In this document: positions 28,483-35,510 of the stretch, piece by piece | Position numbering within the stretch: the stretch's first letter is position 1 | Layout of the letters: each line of letters opens with the position of its first letter | Assembly (NCBI GenBank): GCA_002352665.1 | Contig: DEIV01000060.1 | Coordinates: forward strand, 29,341 to 93,340 | DNA from: Flavobacteriaceae bacterium UBA2765 | GTDB taxonomy: Bacteria > Bacteroidota > Bacteroidia > Flavobacteriales > Flavobacteriaceae | Reading direction: 5' to 3' | Length of the DNA: 64,000 nt | The notes under the pieces: generated by a model | What the model was told of the DNA's origin: nothing | Databases searched by the model: none | The model's input: the letters and a program-made list of their open reading frames with translations, nothing else | Position numbers and translations under genes: made by a program

Positions 28483-28847
28483 TATAATCGCTATGAAAAA
28501 TTGCTAAAAAATGCAAGGGTATATCCAAATTGGGCGGTAGTTGTTTTATTATTTCTCTTTTATTTGGAATTGTATCGACTTCCTTTGTTTTATTAACTGA
28601 AATATAAGTGACTTAATAAATAGTCTAATTACTATGGATCAAGCTAATAATTTTGAGAGAAAAATTTTGTCTCATAAAACGTTCGTTTTATGGAACAAAC
28701 TAAGTCTTACGAAATATGTCCAAACTGGCAACTTTTATCATTCAAATCCACTAGTTGTATTTTTGAATTAAAGTTGGGAATAAATATTCTAGATCTAATT
28801 CTTATTATGATGGAATTTGTTTTTGGATTAGGAAGGCGTTAAACACG
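28483..28847. other. Intergenic segment, left edge of the GC-richer cassette
   Basis: 365 bp with no convincing gene. It contains the inverted repeat CATAAAACGTTCGTTTTATG (28673-28692), which is the left copy of the 23-bp near-direct repeat bounding the cassette that follows. Base composition rises to the right of this point. Confidence 0.5.
28673..28695. repeat. Left boundary repeat of the 3.1-kb cassette
   Basis: 23 bp beginning CATAAAACGTTCGTTTTATG and ending GAA. It is itself a dyad (9-bp arms CATAAAACG / CGTTTTATG). It matches 31751-31773 at 21 of 23 positions in the same orientation. Confidence 0.65.
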
Positions 28848-30032
28848 TTACTTGAAATTCAAACCTTCTGTATCTTCTAACCGTGCAATAACCCCCCAAC
28901 CAAAGAAATAGTTTGTAATACCTATTAGAACTTCATTCGCTCCTTTTTGCAATGGAAGCTGAAATGAAGTGTTCTCAATAGTGCATCTTCCACTCGGTTC
29001 CTTCATGCCCGGAGAACCGTAATAATTATTATCTGTAAGCAAGGGTTGTCCGTTGATAAACACCCAAACTTCATCACTAAAGCCTAAATCGACTCTTTTT
29101 TCTTGAGCTGTTTCTGAAGAAATAGTGGTTTTTAGCCAAGTCAATCTTCGTTGTCCTCGTTCGGCCGCTCCGAACATTTTAGTAAGATTGATAAGGGCAC
29201 GACGCTCTGCCCTTATAGGCTTCCAAACCAAGGAGCTATTTAACAGTAGGGTGTCGATGGTAAATCTTGGGAAACTAGGAATGTCCATCATTATATCCTT
29301 TCTAAACGGGAGATCAACTGGGTCGCATACCGACCAATTCCTGAGATACCTTGAATCGTTATAAGTTGGGTCATACCCTTCCTTCGATGGCAAGTCCTCC
29401 GTGGCATTAGGTCGAACTACAAAATTTGCGTAAACCACATTCCCGCTAAGTGCAATCAAACCCGAGTTTGTAAGGCCTTCCAAAGCAGGGACATGTAAAG
29501 CGGCACGCTCCATATCGTTCACATGTACCTTCATCTGCTTGCCCGATACTACCAACTTCACATGGTTCCATTTTCCTTCGTGAATGGTGGCCGCTGCTTG
29601 ATAATCATCAGTGACATCCCATAGATTTACACTATCGACAACGGCAGCATATTGTAGAGTCGTTCTTTTAAGGCCTTGTGGAGTTCCAAAATATCTTATG
29701 TAAAATTTCTCCGAATTCAACATATTCTTATCCGCACGAAAATCAATGGCAGGAAAACCTCTTTCTTTAAATTCAACATCGAATTCGATCGTTCCATCGG
29801 TAAATTCAAAATCCTTTAGCAAAATAACCATTTCGTCACTATCATCGCTTTTAACAGTCTGTACGGATTTATAAGTTGAAAATTCAACGTTATCCGTTAC
29901 AGTTGTCCAGTGTTTTTCGTTCATAGGGAATTCAATTTTTTTGCTATTCCCTATATCCTCTGTTTTGTCCTGTGCGTTCAGTAGACCGATAGCAAGCATT
30001 GATAATGATAAAATAGCGTGTTGTAGTTTCAT
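28848..30032 (-). CDS. Secreted protein with laminin-G/DUF1080-like domain, function unknown
   Basis: 394 residues with a Sec signal (MKLQHAILSLSMLAIGLLNAQ). Residues about 45-205 look like a concanavalin-type beta-sandwich (GTIEFDVEFKERGFPAIDFR, EGKWNHVKLVVSGKQMKVHVND, SGLIALSGNVVYANFVV), as in LamG and DUF1080 (3-keto-disaccharide hydrolase-like) proteins. A second domain (about 255-390) has VDLGFSDEVWVFINGQPLL and ANEVLIGITNYFFGWGVIARLED, resembling a carbohydrate-binding jelly roll. No catalytic residues are assigned. The gene is visibly GC-richer than its surroundings (31 of 60 bases at 29161-29220). It is divergent from a membrane-anchored regulator that also carries a LamG-like domain. 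Confidence 0.7.
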   Translation of the reverse strand: MKLQHAILSLSMLAIGLLNAQDKTEDIGNSKKIEFPMNEKHWTTVTDNVEFSTYKSVQTVKSDDSDEMVILLKDFEFTDGTIEFDVEFKERGFPAIDFRADKNMLNSEKFYIRYFGTPQGLKRTTLQYAAVVDSVNLWDVTDDYQAAATIHEGKWNHVKLVVSGKQMKVHVNDMERAALHVPALEGLTNSGLIALSGNVVYANFVVRPNATEDLPSKEGYDPTYNDSRYLRNWSVCDPVDLPFRKDIMMDIPSFPRFTIDTLLLNSSLVWKPIRAERRALINLTKMFGAAERGQRRLTWLKTTISSETAQEKRVDLGFSDEVWVFINGQPLLTDNNYYGSPGMKEPSGRCTIENTSFQLPLQKGANEVLIGITNYFFGWGVIARLEDTEGLNFK

Positions 30033-30247
30033 GATAGTATATTTATAATATTGATTTATAACTAGTTTAGGTTGTTCTTTTCTTCATTCAAACCTGTCTT
30101 TCTATTTCGTTTTTTCTTAATACCTTTGTTTCCGAAGCTTGAGAAATAAGCAAGTTTGAAAATATGTTGATATGGCCATTTTATTATCCAAGAATATTTG
30201 TATTAATTTGTAGCCAAGACAAAACTATTTCAAAGCTTGGCAGAATT

Positions 30248-30276
30248 ATGTACAAAGGCGTGACAAGTATGTACAA
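30248..30276 (+). promoter_or_regulatory. Direct repeat ATGTACAA, candidate operator
   Basis: ATGTACAA occurs at 30248-30255 and 30269-30276, 21 bp apart (two helical turns), each containing the palindrome TGTACA. It lies 28-57 bp before the start of the HTH-transmembrane protein in the divergent intergenic region. A TACCTTTG box (30121-30128) could be a -7 element for the same gene with a long leader. Confidence 0.4.
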
Positions 30277-30304
30277 TCTCGTACTGGGGTAAATCAGAGA
30301 GTAA

Positions 30305-31609
30305 ATGCAGGAAAAAAAGAGAAACATACAAAAGCTTGTGACCAACATTGAGTGCTCCCTTAATTGGGGCAACAGCTCTGAGTGGTCGTCCTATGATTTT
30401 GAGAAACTCTCGGAACTGATTTTGGACAATACGAAGACCTCTATCAGCAGCAACACCCTTAAGAGGGTTTGGGGTCGAATAGCATATAGTTCGACGCCTA
30501 GCGAAGTGACGTTGAATGCCCTTGCACAATTCTTGGGATATGAAGATTTTCGAGGATTTTTAATTACGTCCAAAGAAGAACTCGTTCCTATTAAATTCAA
30601 AAAAGAGAGCAAAGCTGGAGAACGATCATTCTGGCCACTTTTTGGTGCCAAGCCGTCTGTAATTTTTGTGTCAGGAGCTATATTTATGTTGATTGTCATT
30701 ATTGCAATGTCCTATAAATTTAGTAGCGAAGAAGTTGACCCTAACAATTTCTATCTTACCAGTAAAAAAGTAACGAAAGGATTGCCGAACTCGGTTATTT
30801 TCGAATATCGTGCCGATAAAGCTCCTGTAGGAGCAAAAGTAGAGATTCAACAAAGTTGGGATGTTAGCAAACGTCAGGAGGTTTCTATAACGGACTCTTT
30901 GGCTACCTCAATTTATTATCATCCGGGTTTTTTTAAATCAAAGTTGGTGGTTGATGATCAAATAGTAAAGGAGCATAATATTTTGATACCTTCCGATGGT
31001 TGGAGTGCAAGCACGGAAAGGGCCGGTAGACCTTTGTATTTTGATAAATCGGATATTTTAGGAGACTCCGCTGTTTCGGTAAGTAAAAAGCTATTGTTGA
31101 AGAACGGTATCGATGCCAACTTATATGGGGTGAAAGTCTCGTACCGTTTGGTAGAAAGCTTCGATGGGCTGAGACTTGACGACCTGAATTTCTCCGTAAC
31201 TATTAAAAACGATGTGAATGGTGGGCAAAATGTCTGCCAGAATACTTTTATTATTCTTTTATTGGAAGGTCAGGCTATTTCGATTCCATTATCAAAATTA
31301 GGTTGTATGTCTGAACTGGAGCTATGGTTCTTCGACAGAACGATAAGCGGGAAAAACTGGGATATGTCAAAATTCGGGGTAGACTTCAACGAATGGGTGA
31401 CCGTTGACTTTGTTTCCAAGAATAATAATATGTCCATATCCGTAAACGGGCAAGAGGCAATCAACCTTCCCTTGTCAGGTAAGATCAACAAATTTTATGG
31501 GTTTACCTTCAGTTTCGAAGGTACAGGAAGTATAAAGGCCTTAAATCTATCGAATTCAAAAAGAACGTATTTGGACCTTGACTACTCTAAAAGTGTACAG
31601 CCAGATTAA
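30305..31609 (+). CDS. Membrane-anchored HTH-like regulator with periplasmic PKD-like and laminin-G-like domains
   Basis: 434 residues in three parts. Residues 1-90 are cytoplasmic and helical, with a helix-turn-helix-like segment (SISSNTLKRVWGRI, then LNALAQFLGYEDFRGF, residues 46-85). One transmembrane helix spans 117-137 (FVSGAIFMLIVIIAMSY). The periplasmic part has a PKD-like sandwich (KVEIQQSWDVSKRQEV, SIYYHPGFFKSKLVVDD, about 150-230), a form I recall in Bacteroidota membrane proteins, and a LamG-like domain (about 240-425; LELWFFD, FNEWVTVDFVSKNNNMSISVNGQ). The architecture suggests a one-component sensor controlling the divergent secreted-protein gene. Composition is GC-rich for the window (27 of 60 at 30361-30420). 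Confidence 0.7.
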   Translation: MQEKKRNIQKLVTNIECSLNWGNSSEWSSYDFEKLSELILDNTKTSISSNTLKRVWGRIAYSSTPSEVTLNALAQFLGYEDFRGFLITSKEELVPIKFKKESKAGERSFWPLFGAKPSVIFVSGAIFMLIVIIAMSYKFSSEEVDPNNFYLTSKKVTKGLPNSVIFEYRADKAPVGAKVEIQQSWDVSKRQEVSITDSLATSIYYHPGFFKSKLVVDDQIVKEHNILIPSDGWSASTERAGRPLYFDKSDILGDSAVSVSKKLLLKNGIDANLYGVKVSYRLVESFDGLRLDDLNFSVTIKNDVNGGQNVCQNTFIILLLEGQAISIPLSKLGCMSELELWFFDRTISGKNWDMSKFGVDFNEWVTVDFVSKNNNMSISVNGQEAINLPLSGKINKFYGFTFSFEGTGSIKALNLSNSKRTYLDLDYSKSVQPD

Positions 31610-31967
31610 GACACAGATTTCGCTGATAACAAATCGTTATAATTGTTCTAAGATATTTTCTGAATAAAGTTACCATACAGAAGTTTACCGATTTTATAGT
31701 TTAATAAAACCAACAAAATAATTTCCAACATTGCTAGATAGTGTGAGCCCCATAAAACGGTCGATTTATGGAATACTACCCAATTTATTATCGAGTTTTT
31801 TTAACGACCGTTTTATGAAACTATATAGATGAAATAGACCTTTAGTGGATTCAAGTCTTTTTTTCGTCTTTTTTAATAGTTTCGTTAATTAACCTTTTAT
31901 GAAACATAATTTAGCGTAACAAACTATTATAGAATAATGTATTTATAGTTTTTGTTAATTTTCTCAA
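31610..31967. other. Intergenic segment, right edge of the cassette
   Basis: 358 bp without a gene. It contains the right boundary repeat (31751-31773), an inverted 13-bp copy of CATAAAACGGTCG at 31805-31817 and a further CCTTTTATGAAAC at 31893-31905. Composition returns to AT-rich here. Confidence 0.5.
31751..31773. repeat. Right boundary repeat of the 3.1-kb cassette
   Basis: Begins CATAAAACGGTCGATTTATG and ends GAA, matching 28673-28695 at 21 of 23 positions. CATAAAACGGTCG is repeated exactly in inverted orientation at 31805-31817 (CGACCGTTTTATG), so this end can also form a cruciform. Confidence 0.65.
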
Positions 31968-32906
31968 TCAATATACCTTAGCATATCTTTCCTCCATTTT
32001 CTTTTTATAAAGTATTTTCATTTTATTAGATAAAAAGGAGTTATCAATCCATTTGATTGTTGTTGATTTTAATTTATAAAATCTTTCAAATACACTTGTT
32101 ATTTGTTTTGAGGTAAGTCCTAAATTACCTCCCAACTGCTCAAAATCTATTCTTTCTAATCTATTTTTTCTTCCGTTTAGCGTTAAGGCCATTTCTTCCT
32201 TATCTTCTGGATTTACAATGGTTGCATTCAATAAATCATAAGCTGGTGCTAAAGACCACCCTATGTCAGTTTCTATCATGGAGAAATTCTTTAAATGCAT
32301 ATCATTATTACCTGTAAGAAAACTAAATAAAGTCAGCTCAAAAAAGAACAACTTATCTAATAAAGTATTACTGGAATAACTACCAAGTGCCTTACCTATC
32401 TTTTCAGAAGAACTTTTGTATTTGTCATAGGCTTCGGTAATTTGAAACATATCTAACATATGTTTCTTTTCACCCTTTTCCCCTCTATCTATTCGTTTAG
32501 TGATATAGGATAATTCACCTGATTGCAAACGAATTAAAGAAGAGGGCACTGTTTGTATTCCAAAAGATTCTGCGATCCGCATGGTGAGATGTTCATTTGC
32601 CGGCATTTCAGGAAAATCATCAGAGGGTGGTTTAAAAATATAATTACCGCCTAAAGCACCAACTATGGTTAGTCTACCATGAGCAAGCTCATCGGCTTCT
32701 TCTATTAAGGACATAGATAATTTAGGCTGGACTCCCGGAACTGCAATACTCCTCTCAACTACATTTTTAGCTAACTCGGCCATTTGATCAAAATTGTACG
32801 GTAGTAAAGGAGCTTCTTTTTGACCAAAAAAAGTTAAGCTACATTTTTCATGAAAATCTACTTCACCTTTTAATCGTTCGTAACAATATAAACACTTATT
32901 CTTCAT
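31968..32906 (-). CDS. hipT: HipT-like toxin kinase (HipA C-terminal domain)
   Basis: 312 residues from ATG 32906; an upstream in-frame start at 32930 would lengthen the overlap. It starts with a small Cys/His motif (CLYCYERL...FHEKC), then the Gly-rich loop SIAVPGVQPKLS (Ser53 and Ser64 are candidate autophosphorylation sites). Kinase residues follow: Lys92 in NYIFKPPS, the catalytic Asp202 in GNNDMHLKNFSM and the metal-binding Asp224 in APAYDLLNA. This is the HipA-type Ser/Thr kinase fold without the N-subdomain-1, which is encoded separately upstream. Family members phosphorylate aminoacyl-tRNA synthetases. It overlaps the HipS-like gene by 11 nt. Confidence 0.85.
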   Translation of the reverse strand: MKNKCLYCYERLKGEVDFHEKCSLTFFGQKEAPLLPYNFDQMAELAKNVVERSIAVPGVQPKLSMSLIEEADELAHGRLTIVGALGGNYIFKPPSDDFPEMPANEHLTMRIAESFGIQTVPSSLIRLQSGELSYITKRIDRGEKGEKKHMLDMFQITEAYDKYKSSSEKIGKALGSYSSNTLLDKLFFFELTLFSFLTGNNDMHLKNFSMIETDIGWSLAPAYDLLNATIVNPEDKEEMALTLNGRKNRLERIDFEQLGGNLGLTSKQITSVFERFYKLKSTTIKWIDNSFLSNKMKILYKKKMEERYAKVY

Positions 32907-33231
32907 CTTCTTCTTCTTTTGGTACAACACTTACTGCTCCAATACAATTTTGACAACAGGCCAATAGTAAGCCCATTCTATCATTCTTATTTATTTTCCA
33001 GTTTTTGGAGGCTATATCTAATAACCATCCTTCGGGAATCAGTCCTTCAAAAAAAGGAAAGAGTCGGTTACTTATATATGGATCGTTCCTAATGGGCATA
33101 TTAAACGCAATGAATTGTTCTGAATGATTGATTACATAATCATCAGAATACTTAAATATATATTCACCCTCAGCTGTTTCTGTTAAAACACCTGCTAAAA
33201 ACTCTTTATAAAATATATGGGCTTTTCTCAT
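32896..33231 (-). CDS. hipS: HipS-like protein (stand-alone HipA N-terminal domain)
   Basis: 111 residues matching the HipA N-subdomain-1 (FIAFNMPIRNDPY, LFPFFEGLIPEGWLLDIA, DRMGLLLACCQNCIGAVSVVP) with an acidic tail. In E. coli HipBST the equivalent small protein HipS is the antitoxin of HipT. Overlaps of 4 nt with hipB and 11 nt with hipT show an intact three-gene operon, not a frameshifted hipA. Neutralising activity here is inferred. Confidence 0.82.
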   Translation of the reverse strand: MRKAHIFYKEFLAGVLTETAEGEYIFKYSDDYVINHSEQFIAFNMPIRNDPYISNRLFPFFEGLIPEGWLLDIASKNWKINKNDRMGLLLACCQNCIGAVSVVPKEEEDEE

Positions 33232-33452
33232 AACTCTTTATTAGACTTTTCTATTTCCCGACTATCAACAGCAGTTAATTGATGCCCAAACATTCGCAAG
33301 ACAAGGTTTACCTTTTCCATATTCAGATTGGTCTTGCCTTGCTCTATTTTCCTGATTACTGTTAAAGCAACACCCGCACGTTCGGCAAACGCTGCCTGTG
33401 TGAGGTTTACAGATTTTCTTCGTTCTTTAACAAAACTTGCTAGCTCTTTCAT
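33228..33452 (-). CDS. hipB: HipB-like XRE-family repressor/antitoxin
   Basis: 74 residues with a compact HTH_XRE domain (LTQAAFAERAGVALTVIRKIEQGK, here described in parts as LTQAAFAERAG and VIRKIEQGKTN) and a short C-terminal tail ending SREIEKSNKEL. It is the first gene of the hipBST-type operon and probably the autorepressor, augmenting toxin control. Twin palindromes upstream (33493-33510 and 33533-33550) are its likely operators. The ATGA overlap couples it to hipS. Confidence 0.85.
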   Translation of the reverse strand: MKELASFVKERRKSVNLTQAAFAERAGVALTVIRKIEQGKTNLNMEKVNLVLRMFGHQLTAVDSREIEKSNKEL

Positions 33453-33939
33453 TATATGCTTTTAAATATAAACGAAGTAAATATACAAATATTATATGTA
33501 ATTAGATATAATAATAAGAAAATGAATTAATTTATATGTTTTTACATATAGACATAAGATAATTATAAAATTGTCAACGACATTAATTTATTTTAATCAG
33601 AATAGAGACTTTTTACTTTCTAATTAAATTTGAAATGTTAAAGTATGTTAAATTTTTCGTAATCGGGAGGAATTCGGGAGTTATACTTTTTCAACCCTTT
33701 GGAAGCCCTTTTGAATGCTCAAATCTTGAAATTTTGGTTGTTCCCTCATTGAATCACACAAATAAATTTTAACTACCTTCTTATTAAATAGTTGAAGTTT
33801 TTTAATCGTACAAATTGTATGATTTTTGCATTGTTGGCTGATTGAAGCTTCAAAAAGGGACATTTTTTTGGAGGTAGGTGTATAAATGAAATGTGTAAAT
33901 TTGCAAACAGTAGAATTATTGAATATAATAATCTGAGAA
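33453..33939. other. Intergenic region upstream of hipB and the 33.9-kb gene
   Basis: 487 bp between divergent genes. The hipB-proximal part holds the twin operators. The other end has a TAAATTTG box (33896-33903), a likely -7 element for the plus-strand gene. A short repeat of TCGGGAG is at 33663-33679. A minus-strand open frame (33681-33962) has no recognisable features and overlaps the next gene, so it is not annotated. Confidence 0.45.
33493..33550 (-). promoter_or_regulatory. Twin operator palindromes upstream of hipB
   Basis: TATATGT-AATT-AGATATA (33493-33510; one mismatch in the arms) and TATATGT-TTTT-ACATATA (33533-33550; perfect arms). Both have 7-bp arms and 4-bp spacers, and the centres are exactly 40 bp apart. 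They lie 41-98 bp upstream of the hipB start. Likely HipB binding sites. Confidence 0.6.
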
Positions 33940-34638
33940 GTGGAAAGTAAAGAATTAAGCAAACCTAGTAAAGAAGTCGTTTCTATTAAACAATTAAAAA
34001 CTTTCGAGAAGTGTCATAGTGTTACTGCAATCAAAATTGCACTGGACTTGCTTGGACCTGTTGGTTCTATAATTAATGAAGTAATCTTTGAACATCACTC
34101 AAGAATAAAGCAAGAGAGAGTGAATTACTTCATACTTTCTTTTACTAAATACCTTAAAGATCAGGGACTTGAATCTGTTGAAATTGAGAAGGTTAATATA
34201 GAGGATTTCGGAGATGTTTTTGAAATGATAATTCGTAAAGTAAGTCAGACTAAATCTAAAGAAAAAATTGAACGATTTAAGAAGATTCTTATTGGAGAAA
34301 TATTAAAACCTAAAGATTCTGAATTTAAAGAAACTTTTATTGATATAGTAGGGAAACTAAATGAAACTCAAATCATTATTTTACTTAGACATAAAGATAT
34401 TTATGAGAAAATTGGAAATACAAGCTATGATCATAGCATGGATGATTTTCGTATGCCATATTTTTTCAAATTAGAAGAGGGTGAATTTTCTTTTTTTCTT
34501 CAAGATTTAGATTCGAAATCGCTTCTTTTTGAATTAAATAAATCGATAGCTACAGATCCTCCTAACCAGAAGATGATTAAGTGTATGGGGATAACGGAGT
34601 TCGGAATTGAATTTTTGAAATTTATAGAGAACAAATAA
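33940..34638 (+). CDS. Unrecognised 232-residue protein in the toxin-antitoxin/tRNA zone
   Basis: It starts at GTG 33940, 36 nt after a TAAATTTG box. Residues about 30-55 form an amphipathic to hydrophobic helix pair (ALDLLGPVGSIINEVIFEHHSRI), followed by a mostly helical, charged body (FILSFTKYLKDQGL, DVFEMIIRKVSQTKSKEKIERFKKILIGEIL) and a C-terminal TEFGIEFLKFIENK. No signal peptide, catalytic motif or named family could be recognised. The GP-GS hydrophobic segment near the N-terminus followed by helices recalls small defence-associated proteins (DUF4393-like), but this is a guess. It lies between hipBST and tRNA-Val(GAC). Composition is AT-rich like the chromosome. Confidence 0.6.
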   Translation: MESKELSKPSKEVVSIKQLKTFEKCHSVTAIKIALDLLGPVGSIINEVIFEHHSRIKQERVNYFILSFTKYLKDQGLESVEIEKVNIEDFGDVFEMIIRKVSQTKSKEKIERFKKILIGEILKPKDSEFKETFIDIVGKLNETQIIILLRHKDIYEKIGNTSYDHSMDDFRMPYFFKLEEGEFSFFLQDLDSKSLLFELNKSIATDPPNQKMIKCMGITEFGIEFLKFIENK

Positions 34639-34773
34639 TAATAAACCGTCATAATTTATTAGATATTTGTAATTTGATTTAAAAGAAATTAATTGCATTT
34701 AATTTTAGATGTTACGGTTCTAATTGTATTTGACAATTAAAATATTAAACTTAAATTTGTATTTGTAATAGAC

Positions 34774-34848
34774 GGGTCATTAACTCAGTTGGTTTAGAGT
34801 GTTACCTTGACAGGGTAGAAGTCACCGGTTCGAATCCAGTATGACCCA
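34774..34848 (+). tRNA. tRNA-Val (anticodon GAC)
   Basis: 75 nt: acceptor GGGTCAT/ATGACCC, D-arm ACTC...GAGT, anticodon stem TTACC/GGTAG around loop TTGACAG (anticodon GAC), T-arm ACCGG-TTCGAAT-CCAGT, discriminator A. CCA is not encoded. A strong terminator and a 115-bp tandem array follow. Confidence 0.92.
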
Positions 34849-34859
34849 CATCAAGCAGA

Positions 34860-34886
34860 AAATCCGCATGAAAATGCGGATTTTTT
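34860..34886 (+). terminator. Terminator after tRNA-Val(GAC)
   Basis: Stem AATCCGCAT (34861-34869) / ATGCGGATT (34874-34882), loop GAAA, then TTTTTT. Confidence 0.88.
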
Positions 34887-34890
34887 ATTC

Positions 34891-35467
34891 CCGGAAAAAC
34901 TGAAAGCTTGCTTTCAATGTTTTGGAGGGAATAAAAAATCAACATCCGCAACTGGCGGATGGTATGATTTTTCAATTGCAGTAGTGGATAAATCTGGATC
35001 AACGCAGTTCATCCGAAAGTTCACTTTCAAGGTTTTTTTGGAAATAAAAAAACAGAACATTCGCGACAGGCGGATGATATGATTTTTCAATTGCAGTAGC
35101 GGATAAATCTGGATCAACGCAGTTAATCCGAAAGTTCACTTTCAAGGTTTTTTTGGAAATAAAAAAACAGAACATCCGCGACAGGCGGATGGTATGATTT
35201 TTCATTTGCAGTAGTGGATAAATTTGGATCAACGCAGTTAATCCGAAAGTTCGCTTTAAAGTTTTTTTTGGAAATAATAAAATATAACATTCGCGACAGG
35301 CGGATGGTGTGATTTTCTATTTGCAGTAGCGAGTAACTCTAGATCAACGGAGTTAATCTGGTATGACCCAAATCATTTGAAAAATCAGCACAACAATGCT
35401 GATTTTAATTATGCTTTGGGAGACACAAACAGGGGTGGATAAACCTGAATTTACACAGTTGATCTAC
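34891..35467. repeat. 115-bp tandem repeat array ending in a duplicated tRNA 3' end
   Basis: Units: 34891-35012 (122 bp), 35013-35127, 35128-35242 and 35243-35357 (exactly 115 bp each). Each contains a GAAAGT/ACTTTC dyad, a T-run with GGAAATAAAAAAA, a hairpin CATCCGC(N5)GCGGATG, a GATTTTTCA-TTGCAGTAG block and GGATCAACGCAGTTAATC. After the last unit comes a tRNA-Val(GAC) 3' end copy and its own terminator, then a weak fifth unit (about 35407-35467; GGTGGATAAACCTGAATTTACACAG is its recognisable part, given here as GGTGGATAAACC). It is non-coding. Confidence 0.85.
35354..35409 (+). pseudogene. Second copy of the tRNA-Val(GAC) 3' end and terminator
   Basis: AATCTGGTATGACCCA followed by AATCA matches the tRNA T-arm/acceptor end AATCCAGTATGACCCA plus CATCA at 18 of 21 positions. 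A hairpin AAAATCAGCA (35381-35390) / TGCTGATTTT (35397-35406) follows at the same distance as the functional terminator. It therefore repeats the end of the tRNA transcription unit beyond the array. Confidence 0.6.
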
Positions 35468-35510
35468 TATGAAATACCAATTAAATGCTAGATTAAAGTA
35501 TCAGAAATTA

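Noticed and set aside
28673..31773. An insertion sequence or transposon
   Set aside because: No transposase or integrase lies between the repeats and the repeats are in direct, not inverted, orientation. It was kept only as a candidate cassette.
31968..33231. A hipA gene broken by a frameshift
   Set aside because: The two parts overlap by 11 nt with separate starts, the first ends in an acidic tail and the second begins with its own Cys/His motif. This matches the known split HipS/HipT arrangement.
33681..33962. A 93-residue minus-strand open frame upstream of the 33.9-kb gene
   Set aside because: It covers the promoter and start of the plus-strand gene, is of low-complexity composition and has no recognisable motif.
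34802..35232. Three minus-strand open frames (MIQIYPLLQ..., one with GFEPVTSTLSR) across the tRNA and repeat array
   Set aside because: They are antisense readings of tRNA-Val(GAC) and of successive repeat units. The GFEPVTS-type ending is a common false protein from antisense tRNA.
34891..35357. CRISPR array
   Set aside because: The units are about 115 bp and repeat throughout, with no short repeat/unique spacer alternation and no cas genes nearby.
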